This document shows positions 42,228-49,194 of a stretch of 64,000 bases of DNA, piece after piece. The notes under the pieces are model-generated. The model was not told the origin of the DNA, did not search any database, and saw nothing but the letters and a program-made list of their open reading frames with translations. This DNA comes from Bacilliculturomica massiliensis. Lineage in GTDB: Bacteria; Bacillota; Clostridia; Peptostreptococcales; Anaerovoracaceae. Position numbers and translations under genes: made by a program. The DNA lies in NCBI RefSeq assembly GCF_900605495.1, contig NZ_LR027603.1, positions 1,365,997-1,429,996 of the forward strand. Reading direction: 5' to 3'. Position 1 is the stretch's first letter, and each line of letters starts with the position of its first letter.

Positions 42228-43055
42228 ATGGACAACAGACCCATCGGTTTTTTTGATTCCGGACTGGGCGGGCTCACCTGCATTGCGCCGCTGACCCGCG
42301 CCCTGCCCCGGGAGCGCATCATATATTTCGGAGATACGGCCCGAACGCCCTACGGCTCCAAGAGCCCGGATACGATCCGGGGCTTTGCCCGTCAGATCGC
42401 AGACTTTCTGGTTCAGCAGGACGTGAAGATGATCGCCATCCCCTGCAACACCGTCAGCGCCACCTGTCTCGCCGACCTGCAGGAGCGGTTTTCGGATCTG
42501 CCCCTCGTGGGCATCATCCACCCTGCAGCCGAAACGGTGGCAAAAACATGTACGGAGAGCAATTCCATCGGCGTTATCGGCACGAAGGTGACCATACGCA
42601 GCCGGACATACGATGAGTACATACACCGGCTGGCTCCCTCCCTGTCTATCCATTCCGCCGCCTGCCCTGCCTTCGTCCCTCTGATCGAGGAAGGCATTAT
42701 CGAAAACGAGATCATGGATCTGACCATCCGTTATTATATGGACTCCTTTATCTCCTATCACAAGATCGATACGCTGGTGCTGGGCTGCACCCATTATCCG
42801 CTGATCCTGGAAAATCTCCGCCATCTGTATCCGAAACTGCGCATCATCAATCCTTCGGAGGAGATCGTAGGATGTATTAAAAATCGTCTGGATGAGCAGA
42901 ATCTCTTTGCAGAACGGGAAACCAGCGCGGAAAACATCTTTTACGCCAGCGATCTCTCCGAAAACTTCGTCAATATGATCAACCGGATCTTTAAAAACAC
43001 CGGATTTACGGTGGCTTTTAAAAATTTCGATATGGAAGCGAATAAGTGCGGCTGA
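42228..43055 (+). CDS. murI: Glutamate racemase
   Basis: 275 residues from the ATG at 42228 (GGAAGGAATT upstream; an earlier ATG at 42210 has no ribosome site). It makes D-glutamate for peptidoglycan. Motifs: FFDSGLGGL, the first catalytic Cys in IPCNTVSA and the second in LGCTHYPL, with FGDTARTPYGSK between. The plus-strand orientation is shared with the next gene 46 bases downstream. The protein is intact. Confidence 0.95.
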   Translation: MDNRPIGFFDSGLGGLTCIAPLTRALPRERIIYFGDTARTPYGSKSPDTIRGFARQIADFLVQQDVKMIAIPCNTVSATCLADLQERFSDLPLVGIIHPAAETVAKTCTESNSIGVIGTKVTIRSRTYDEYIHRLAPSLSIHSAACPAFVPLIEEGIIENEIMDLTIRYYMDSFISYHKIDTLVLGCTHYPLILENLRHLYPKLRIINPSEEIVGCIKNRLDEQNLFAERETSAENIFYASDLSENFVNMINRIFKNTGFTVAFKNFDMEANKCG

Positions 43056-43101
43056 CGCAGCGCTGTCAGCAAAAGAATCAAAAGAAAAAGAGGATAAAAA
43101 T

Positions 43102-43773
43102 ATGGATATTGAAGAACTTCTGAACTATCTGGAGCTGGATTCCCCGGAAGAATTCGAGTATTTTGAGCATCTGGCGGATCTTCTGGAACTGGAGCGGGAG
43201 GTCTCCCCGGAAGCCTGCCACGCACTGTTTTCAGGCGTATCCGAGCGCACGCTCACCGAACTGATCGCCAGCTACTTCGAGGAGATCATGGAAAATCTCC
43301 CCGACGATACGGTAGACATCTATACCCTGCTCACCACGATCCGTCAGAATCTGCTGGGACTGGCCAGAAACGTGGAAGATCCCGACGGTCTCCGGCTCTT
43401 TTCCGATGAGTTTCAGAAATTCCGCAGCTGGTATTCGATGGATTCCCACGTCCGCTGCAAGCGTATGTCGGACGGTTCCCCGGCGGATGTGTCTGTCTGC
43501 GAAGCTCTGGCGCTCTGTCGCCTGGAAAAGCTCAACGAGGACGAATACGACTATGACTTCTCCGACTGCCTGGATTATGAGATCGACGAGTACCGCGTAG
43601 ATCTCTCCGAGCTCATGGGAGGTCATGGAAACAGTATCCACAGCGATTACGAAGGCCTGGAGGAGGAAGAGGATCCGGCAGGCGATGAGGCGGAAGACAG
43701 TTTCGACGTGTTCACAGACGGTCTGGTAGACCGCAGCAATCCGGTGATCGACGGAGAATTTGAGGACGAATAA
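43102..43773 (+). CDS. Acidic protein of unknown function downstream of murI
   Basis: 223 residues, strongly acidic, without signal peptide or membrane helix. A mostly helical N-terminal half starts MDIEELLNYLELDSPEEF; the C-terminal ~70 residues are Asp/Glu/Ser-rich and probably disordered. Two conserved-looking stretches are ASYFEEIMENLPDD and SDEFQKFRSWYSM. I recognise no family. An AAAGAGG-type ribosome site lies 9-12 bases before the ATG. It is likely co-transcribed with murI and ends at a strong terminator. Confidence 0.75.
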   Translation: MDIEELLNYLELDSPEEFEYFEHLADLLELEREVSPEACHALFSGVSERTLTELIASYFEEIMENLPDDTVDIYTLLTTIRQNLLGLARNVEDPDGLRLFSDEFQKFRSWYSMDSHVRCKRMSDGSPADVSVCEALALCRLEKLNEDEYDYDFSDCLDYEIDEYRVDLSELMGGHGNSIHSDYEGLEEEEDPAGDEAEDSFDVFTDGLVDRSNPVIDGEFEDE

Positions 43774-43841
43774 ACAAAGAACCCCACTGGGCGGCAGCGG
43801 GGGATCATGCACATCACGACACAATACAGCGCAACAGAGTG

Positions 43842-43885
43842 GAGCCGGCTGTTTCGATCAAAATGAAACAGCCGGCTCTTATTTT
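43842..43885. terminator. Terminator between convergent transcripts
   Basis: GAGCCGGCTGTTTC (43842-43855) pairs perfectly with GAAACAGCCGGCTC (43865-43878), and TTATTTTT follows on the plus strand. The T-tail overlaps the stop codon of the minus-strand GrdX-like gene. Confidence 0.9.
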
Positions 43886-44349
43886 TCCGGAAGCCGCAGC
43901 TTATCCAGCGTGCTGCGGGCCAGAGACAGGTCGATGGCAGCATAATCCTTTTTCTGCCGTTCATTCAGCCTGTCCAGGCGATCTCTGTTCTGTTCAAAGA
44001 TAGAGAGCAGCTGTTCCACCCGCAGGATCTCGCCGCCGTCCCCGCCGACGCCGCCCACCAGGCCCACGCCGGCTCTCTCGGAACCGTCCTTCTCGAAGGA
44101 AGCTTCCCCCGGGGGCTTCTCCTGCGTCTCCGCTTTTTCCAGTATCACCGTGAGATAGGGATTGGCCCGTTCTCTGCGTCCCGCAAGTGGGTCGGCTGTC
44201 AGCCGCCATCCGTTCATGAGCAGATCTCTGGCTCGAAAAACCACCTGGCACACATTCTCCTTGGTAAAATCCAGCACAAACTTTCTGCGGTCCTGTCCGG
44301 CGTATTCCGCCGTTCTCTCGTTGTTCGTCACAATGCATACCGACTTCAT
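43879..44349 (-). CDS. GrdX-like protein of the grd-type cluster
   Basis: 156 residues. It begins MKSVCIVTNNERTAE, followed by VVFRARDLLMNGWRLTADPLAGRRERANPYLTVIL, which resembles the GrdX pattern of a TNN start, a helix and an HPL-G-x-NPY-type ending. The C-terminal ~50 residues beyond the GrdX core are Gly/Glu-rich and then helical. GrdX proteins accompany glycine/sarcosine/betaine reductase genes; their role is unknown. It is last in the operon containing the grdE- and grdB-like genes. GGGAGGCGGGAAC precedes the ATG. The match is by eye and should be tested. Confidence 0.68.
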   Translation of the reverse strand: MKSVCIVTNNERTAEYAGQDRRKFVLDFTKENVCQVVFRARDLLMNGWRLTADPLAGRRERANPYLTVILEKAETQEKPPGEASFEKDGSERAGVGLVGGVGGDGGEILRVEQLLSIFEQNRDRLDRLNERQKKDYAAIDLSLARSTLDKLRLPEK

Positions 44350-44374
44350 ATGTTCCCGCCTCCCTGTTTCCCGT

Positions 44375-44605
44375 TCAGCTTCCCACGCGGATATTGAGCC
44401 GCTTGATTTTATAATTCAGCGTCTGTCTTGTCAGGCTCAGCATATTGCCCGCCCGGGTCCTGTTCCCTCCGGTTTTCCGCAGCGCCTGTTCGATGAGTCT
44501 TCTCTCGATCTCGTCGATGACGGCTGTGAGGCAGATGCAGTTTTCTTCCATCGCCGTGTCTGCCGCCACAGGATCCATCCACACGTTTTCAGACAGTTGT
44601 TCCAT
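44375..44605 (-). CDS. Free-standing Fis-type helix-turn-helix protein
   Basis: 76 residues from the ATG at 44605 (GGGGAGGACGG upstream). The C-terminal half, IDEIERRLIEQALRKTGGNRTRAGNMLSLTRQTLNYKIKRL when read as a helix bundle, is the DNA-binding end typical of sigma-54 activators, here without AAA+ or sensor domains. It lies between the antiporter and GrdX-like genes. Either a small Fis-like DNA-bending protein or the remnant of a lost activator; the ribosome site and intact frame favour a working gene. Confidence 0.7.
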   Translation of the reverse strand: MEQLSENVWMDPVAADTAMEENCICLTAVIDEIERRLIEQALRKTGGNRTRAGNMLSLTRQTLNYKIKRLNIRVGS

Positions 44606-44766
44606 CTCTCCGTCCTCCCCTTCCGTCTGTCCATCCCGGCCTGCATCACGTGGACAGTGTTCCAAAGCAGCCGGGCAGCCGATCTCCTGCTTCACAGGAC
44701 GCGGCCGCGGGGCCAGCCGCCGGCAAAGCCCCGCGCCGCTCGTCTTACGATTTTTCTAAAGCTTCA

Positions 44767-46221
44767 CTACAGCGCCTTTTCCTGCGCGTCCAATTTCTCC
44801 AGTTCTTCCTTCTGCTTTTCCGGGGTCATCTTGTACATCCCGATGCCCACCGCCGCCACGATCAGCGCGAAGACCGGATTCAGATAGGTATTGGGGCTCC
44901 AGATACCAAAGCCCTCCATGCCGAAGATCCCCACGCCCAGAGTTCCGATGTAGAAGGCGCCGGAGGTGCCCCAGGGGATCCAGGGCGCCATCATGGTCCC
45001 CACGTCTTCCAGTGTTCTGGACAGCACTCTGGGATCCAGATTCTGCTCTATGTAAGCCCTCTTGTACATTTCAGCCGTCATAATGTGCGCCGGATAAGAG
45101 GAGCCCGCGCAGGCCATGATGATGAAATCGGTGATCAGCGTGGCGCCGATGAGGGTGACGCGGTTCTTCGCTCTGCTCACAACGGGTTCCAGCGCCGTCT
45201 TCAGGAATCCCGCCTTGCTGATGATGGCCGCATAGCCGTAGCCGCAGTAGATCACGATCACGATGCCGACCATGGACTTCATGCCGCCGCGGTTCAGAAG
45301 CGACGCCACGTCGGGAGCTACCTCGCCGTCAAAGATCATATTGGTGGTAAAGCCGTTGACGCTGGCCGCAAATCCCTGCACCACGTCAAATCCCTGATAC
45401 GCACAGCCGATAATGATGGCCAGCAGGGACGCGCCGATCATGGTGGGCACCGGCGGCTGCTTTGTAAAGGCGCATACCAGTATCACCAGGAACGGCAGCA
45501 GAAGCAGCAGATTCCAGTGATAGATCTCGTCCAGGGACGCCATGGTGTCAATGGCCTCCTGAGGCAGACCTGTTCCGGTCACTTCGATCTGCGTGCCGCA
45601 GATGAAAAAGACCACAGCGGATATGATCGAAGACGGTATGGTGGTCCACATCATGGAAGCGATGTGGTCGTAGATATTGCAGCCGGCGCAGAGAGGCGCC
45701 AGATTCGTGGTCTCCGACAGCGGAGACAGTTTGTCGCCGAAGATAACGCCGCTGACCACGGCCGCCGCCGTGATGTGCAGGGGCACGCCCAGCCCGGCCG
45801 CAACGCCCATCATGGCCACTCCCATGGTTCCCGCGGAGCCCCAGGATGTGCCTGTGACCACAGACAGCACACAGCACACGATGAAGGTACACAGATACAT
45901 ATACTGCGGATTGATCAGCTTCAGTCCATAATAGATGATCATGGGGATGGAGCCGCTGAATATAAAAGTAGCGATCACGATACCGATGGTCCACATGATC
46001 AGGATCGCCGGCGTGGCCTGGACGATCTTCTGGCAGATGCCGTTCTCCAGATCAGCCCACCGGTAGCCGCACCGTCTGGCTACCAGGGCGGCTACGATGG
46101 CGGAGATGATCATGAGCATTTCTACTCTGACTCCAAATCCCGCATAGCCGACGGCGATGATGACGACCATAGATAAAATGGAAAATACCGATTCTCCGAA
46201 TGTTGGGGCCCTTTTCGTCAT
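44767..46221 (-). CDS. NhaC-family antiporter of the grd-type cluster
   Basis: 484 residues with about 11-12 membrane helices. It carries the family motif GDKLSPLSETTNLAP and a VTGTSWGSAGTMGVAM stretch before it; IPWGTSGAFYIGTLGVG is near the C-terminus, ending in a charged EKQKEELEKLDAQ tail. The position between grdB-like and GrdX-like genes suggests uptake of the reductase substrate (an N-methylated amino acid such as sarcosine or betaine) or Na+/H+ balance. Those are inferences from context. The ATG follows AGGAGGAATG. Confidence 0.87.
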   Translation of the reverse strand: MTKRAPTFGESVFSILSMVVIIAVGYAGFGVRVEMLMIISAIVAALVARRCGYRWADLENGICQKIVQATPAILIMWTIGIVIATFIFSGSIPMIIYYGLKLINPQYMYLCTFIVCCVLSVVTGTSWGSAGTMGVAMMGVAAGLGVPLHITAAAVVSGVIFGDKLSPLSETTNLAPLCAGCNIYDHIASMMWTTIPSSIISAVVFFICGTQIEVTGTGLPQEAIDTMASLDEIYHWNLLLLLPFLVILVCAFTKQPPVPTMIGASLLAIIIGCAYQGFDVVQGFAASVNGFTTNMIFDGEVAPDVASLLNRGGMKSMVGIVIVIYCGYGYAAIISKAGFLKTALEPVVSRAKNRVTLIGATLITDFIIMACAGSSYPAHIMTAEMYKRAYIEQNLDPRVLSRTLEDVGTMMAPWIPWGTSGAFYIGTLGVGIFGMEGFGIWSPNTYLNPVFALIVAAVGIGMYKMTPEKQKEELEKLDAQEKAL

Positions 46222-46335
46222 AGCTTACATTCCTCCTAAATCTGTTTTTCGCGGTGCGGATCACCGCGTCTCTTTGTTCTCGATCATCACGTTTGTATCA
46301 CTCATCACATTTGTCTGTCTTTCAGCCGACGCGCC

Positions 46336-46363
46336 GTCTCCCCCCGCCTCCGCGGAGGGAGAC
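46336..46363. other. Hairpin between the grdB-like and antiporter genes
   Basis: GTCTCCC (46336-46342) and GGGAGAC (46357-46363) pair, with a nested CCTCCG/CGGAGG-type inner stem. It begins 14 bases after the grdB-like stop codon. A second hairpin, CGCGGTG/CACCGCG (46250-46268), lies nearer the antiporter start. Either could reduce read-through into the antiporter gene. Confidence 0.55.
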
Positions 46364-46376
46364 GCAATATCATTCT

Positions 46377-47675
46377 CTATTTAAACACAGTAGGTTCCGT
46401 TACCTCTTCCGTCAGCGCCTTCAACGCCTTTTTCGTCAGTTCCAGTCTGGCTTCCTTCTCCTCCTCCGGCGTCAGGTCAGGATAACCTGTGGGATGGGGG
46501 ATCGCCACAGCCGGATAGATCCGGTTCGCCCCCACGGTCTTGGAGATCGGTACGATGGTGCACAGGTGTACAATGGGAATGCCCGCATCGTCGATAGCTT
46601 TTACGATCGTTGCGCCGCAACGAGTACAGCTGCCTCAGGCCGAGGTGAGGATCGCCCCCTCCACCCCGCTGTCCTTCAGGGACCGGGCGATCTCCTCGCC
46701 AAACTTCGCCGCCCGGGCCACAGGCATGGAGTTTCCCACAGTCACATAAATGTCTTTATTGAACGTTCCGATAAAGCCCTGTTTTTCCAGTTCCACCATG
46801 GCGTCCACGGGCATCATGCGGTTTCCGTTATGATAGCCGAAGGTCGGCGTGCAGCCCCCGTGAGCGACGATGGAATGCAGCATTTCCGGGCCCTGATAGT
46901 CTTCCACGTGGTAGACAGCCCAGCGAGTGGCCGCATGGGACTCGATCTTGTCCGGGTTGCCTTCCGGAACTGCGCCGCAGGTGGAGATCAGCGCGATCTT
47001 CGCCCTGGACAGGTCCTTCACCGCAGCGCTGGGCGTCACCCTTGAAAAAGAAGTCATTTCCAGCTCTGTCTCAAAAGGTCTGCCGGCGATCTTGTCCAGG
47101 AGCATGTCCACCGCCCGGTGAGCGCCCACGTGCTCCCGCCAGATATTCTTGCGGATGCCGCGCCTGAAATAGCCCTGCTTTTTGTAGTCGTATATCTCCT
47201 CTCCGCCCTGGGCGTAACGGTTTACAAAAGCGGTCATCGCCTGAGCCGCCTTCTTCATGCCTCTGGCGTTGTTGTCCGTGGGGAAGATGAAGCCATATTT
47301 CTGATAAAGCTCTCTTCCCGGATTTTCCTCATACATGCCGGATACCGCCGGAATGCCCATATCCCATGCGATCTTGCACACTCCGCCGCAGGCCATACCG
47401 TATCTCCCCGCGAAAAAGGCCGGCCCCGCGATGATCAGTTCCGCGCCGCAGTCTTTGATGATCTCCTCCAATTGCCTGGAGACCTGGTCCGTGTGATCCA
47501 CAAAGTAATTGTCTCCGCAGATCACGGTGGCTACGATCTCGTTTCCCTCCTCCAGAAGGGCCTGCATGGCCAGTCCCGGTCCTACGACGCCTTCCCGGAC
47601 TGTCATGGGAACATCGGCCATTTCCTCGCCGCCGATATTGGCGAAGAATTGATTGATATAGTGTAAAATTTTCAT
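46377..47675 (-). CDS. GrdB-family selenoprotein of glycine/sarcosine/betaine reductase protein B
   Basis: 432 residues if the in-frame TGA at 46635-46637 is read as selenocysteine (Sec347). The surrounding TSA-Sec-GSCTRCGAT matches the GrdB/GrdF/GrdH active site, and 85 family-like residues follow to the TAG at 46377-46379, including HLCTIVPISKTVGANRIYPA. The usual family length is ~435. The N-terminus reads MKILHYINQFFANIGGEE. Protein B binds the amino-acid substrate and, with the pyruvoyl subunit encoded just upstream, passes it to selenoprotein A. Annotating the TGA as a stop would wrongly truncate the gene. A hairpin follows the TGA (46607-46623). Confidence 0.92.
46607..46623 (-). other. 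Probable bacterial SECIS stem-loop
   Basis: On the minus strand TCGTTG and CAACGA pair around CGGCG, beginning about 11 bases after the Sec TGA. That is near the spacing needed for SelB recognition. The apical loop does not obviously show the classic G-U, so the exact fold needs RNA folding software. Confidence 0.6.
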
Positions 47676-47690
47676 GACAATCGATCCCCC

Positions 47691-48968
47691 TTAGTATGTA
47701 GTCGCTGAAATTCTGGTGATGCCCAGATTGCTGGAAGCGTCCATGATCACGGCAAGCCGCACGTTGACGCTGCCGTCGGGACGCAGAGCGTTGCTGACGC
47801 CGCCGGCCAGAACATCCACCGCCTCCAGATGTCCGATCACCTTATCCATGGGCGGAAGCAGGATAAACTCGTTATTGTTGCCCGCCGTCATCACGGCGTC
47901 CGCTACCGGGTTTGTGTTGGCCAGCGACTCGGAAGCGCCGTCGTCTCCGGCGTTTTCGTGGAGACCCATCACCACCTTTATGCCAGCTTTTTCCGCCTTC
48001 TCTGCGATGAGCATCAGATCTGCTTCGGGGTTTCCGCCGCCCTCCTCCGTCACCACCAGACCATCTGCGGAAAGCAGCCGGGCCAGCGTTACGATGGCCA
48101 TAACGCCCCGCTCCTTCTCTGCCAGCATGGTGCTGATAGGAGACGAGATAACGCCCATGAACTCCAGATCTACGCCGTGCCGTGCGTACATATCCTCCAC
48201 CACCGGATTATTCTCATGATCGTAGGTGGTATTCTTGTCGCAGGCCGTCACACAGTTGCCGGAGACGATCGCTCCGTCCATCATCTCGTTGGGATGCATC
48301 AGCATGGTCTGCAGCTTCTTGCAGTCTGAGCCGTAAATATAGTTGTCGTGAAGCAGGCCCTGAGCCAGCACCAGGTTGACGTAAAGCAGCCTGGGCAGCT
48401 TCTTTTCCGCTGGGACGGGCGGGAGCGTATAAGTCTTTCTTTCATCCACCTCCGCATCCACAGAGGCCTTTGCCAGATAATGAGCCATGCGGATCCCTGC
48501 CATCCGAACGGCTTCCTCATGATGCTCCGGAGAGATGCCTTCCACCGGCTCCGCCACCAGTACTACATTGTTCATCTTTGAGTAGATGCAGTATTCCTCG
48601 CAGGGGCCGGTCATATCGATCAGACCTTCCTGGAAACACACGATCTGACCGGTGGTAATGACGCAGCAGCCCTTCAGAACTCTGGTCCTGCCCTCGCCGA
48701 CCCCGTCGAAGCCGCCCAGCAGTCCCGGGAAAAAATCGCCGCTGTCCGGTTTAATTCTGGGCTCGATGGCGTCCTTCACCGGTATGATGCGCACCGACTC
48801 CCCGGGGCGGGCCAATTCCACCTCCACAGAATCAAAGGCTTTATCGCGGATCACTTCCAGCAGCTCTTCCCTGTTGATGTACAACACATGATCCCTGACC
48901 TTGGTTTCCGATCCGAACTGGACGTCCCTGATATAGACCAGCTCCAGATCCAGACTCATTTGTTTCAC
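47691..48968 (-). CDS. GrdE-like pyruvoyl proprotein of protein B (glycine/sarcosine/betaine reductase)
   Basis: 425 residues from the GTG at 48968 (GGAAGG upstream). It starts MKQMSLDLELVYIRDVQFGS, typical of GrdE/GrdG/GrdI. The self-cleavage site is visible as Asn238-Cys239 in SGNCVTACDKNTTYDHENNP; cleavage leaves the pyruvoyl group that forms a Schiff base with the substrate amine. It is first in the operon and 15 bases before the selenoprotein gene. The proteins share no GrdA or GrdC gene in the window. Substrate subtype (glycine, sarcosine or betaine) is not decidable by eye. Confidence 0.9.
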   Translation of the reverse strand: MKQMSLDLELVYIRDVQFGSETKVRDHVLYINREELLEVIRDKAFDSVEVELARPGESVRIIPVKDAIEPRIKPDSGDFFPGLLGGFDGVGEGRTRVLKGCCVITTGQIVCFQEGLIDMTGPCEEYCIYSKMNNVVLVAEPVEGISPEHHEEAVRMAGIRMAHYLAKASVDAEVDERKTYTLPPVPAEKKLPRLLYVNLVLAQGLLHDNYIYGSDCKKLQTMLMHPNEMMDGAIVSGNCVTACDKNTTYDHENNPVVEDMYARHGVDLEFMGVISSPISTMLAEKERGVMAIVTLARLLSADGLVVTEEGGGNPEADLMLIAEKAEKAGIKVVMGLHENAGDDGASESLANTNPVADAVMTAGNNNEFILLPPMDKVIGHLEAVDVLAGGVSNALRPDGSVNVRLAVIMDASSNLGITRISATTY

Positions 48969-49040
48969 TGTAATCACCTTCCATATCCATAAAACAACAA
49001 TTGCAAATAACGGATGAGCGCGCCGCTGTCATTAGATAAC

Positions 49041-49056
49041 GCAAATTGCATGCCAA
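49041..49056 (-). promoter_or_regulatory. Sigma-54 (-24/-12) promoter of the grd-type operon
   Basis: Minus strand TTGGCATGCAATTTGC: TGGCA and TTGC at the correct spacing. It lies 72 bases before the GTG start. The activator gene at 49195-51012 is immediately upstream. Confidence 0.85.
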
Positions 49057-49146
49057 CTTTTTATCAATCTTTTTTTTCTATACATTTTCTGCTGTACACG
49101 GGTATTTTCAATAGCTCCCGTCCCCTTTGCGCGCCGTAGCCCCATA

Positions 49147-49194
49147 AAAAAAGCGGGAGCATCTATGCACCCGCGCATAACCGCTCCCGCTTTT
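49147..49194 (-). terminator. Terminator of the CBS/PAS activator gene
   Basis: AAAAAAGCGGGAGC pairs with GCTCCCGCTTTT across a loop containing a GC-rich inner structure. On the minus strand T-rich sequence follows. It separates the activator gene from the sigma-54 promoter of the grd-type operon. Confidence 0.85.

Noticed and set aside
44375-44605. 3' remnant of a deleted sigma-54 activator (pseudogene)
   Set aside because: Not excluded, but the upstream sequence shows no trace of an AAA+ domain in any frame, and a good ribosome site precedes the short frame.
44650-46176. 508-codon open frame on the plus strand
   Set aside because: Antisense to the NhaC antiporter gene; rich in Gly, His, Arg and Asp with no domain pattern.
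46635-46637. TGA as the true stop codon of the grdB-like gene
   Set aside because: The next 85 codons are open, family-like and restore the normal length, and the local context is the GrdB selenocysteine site.
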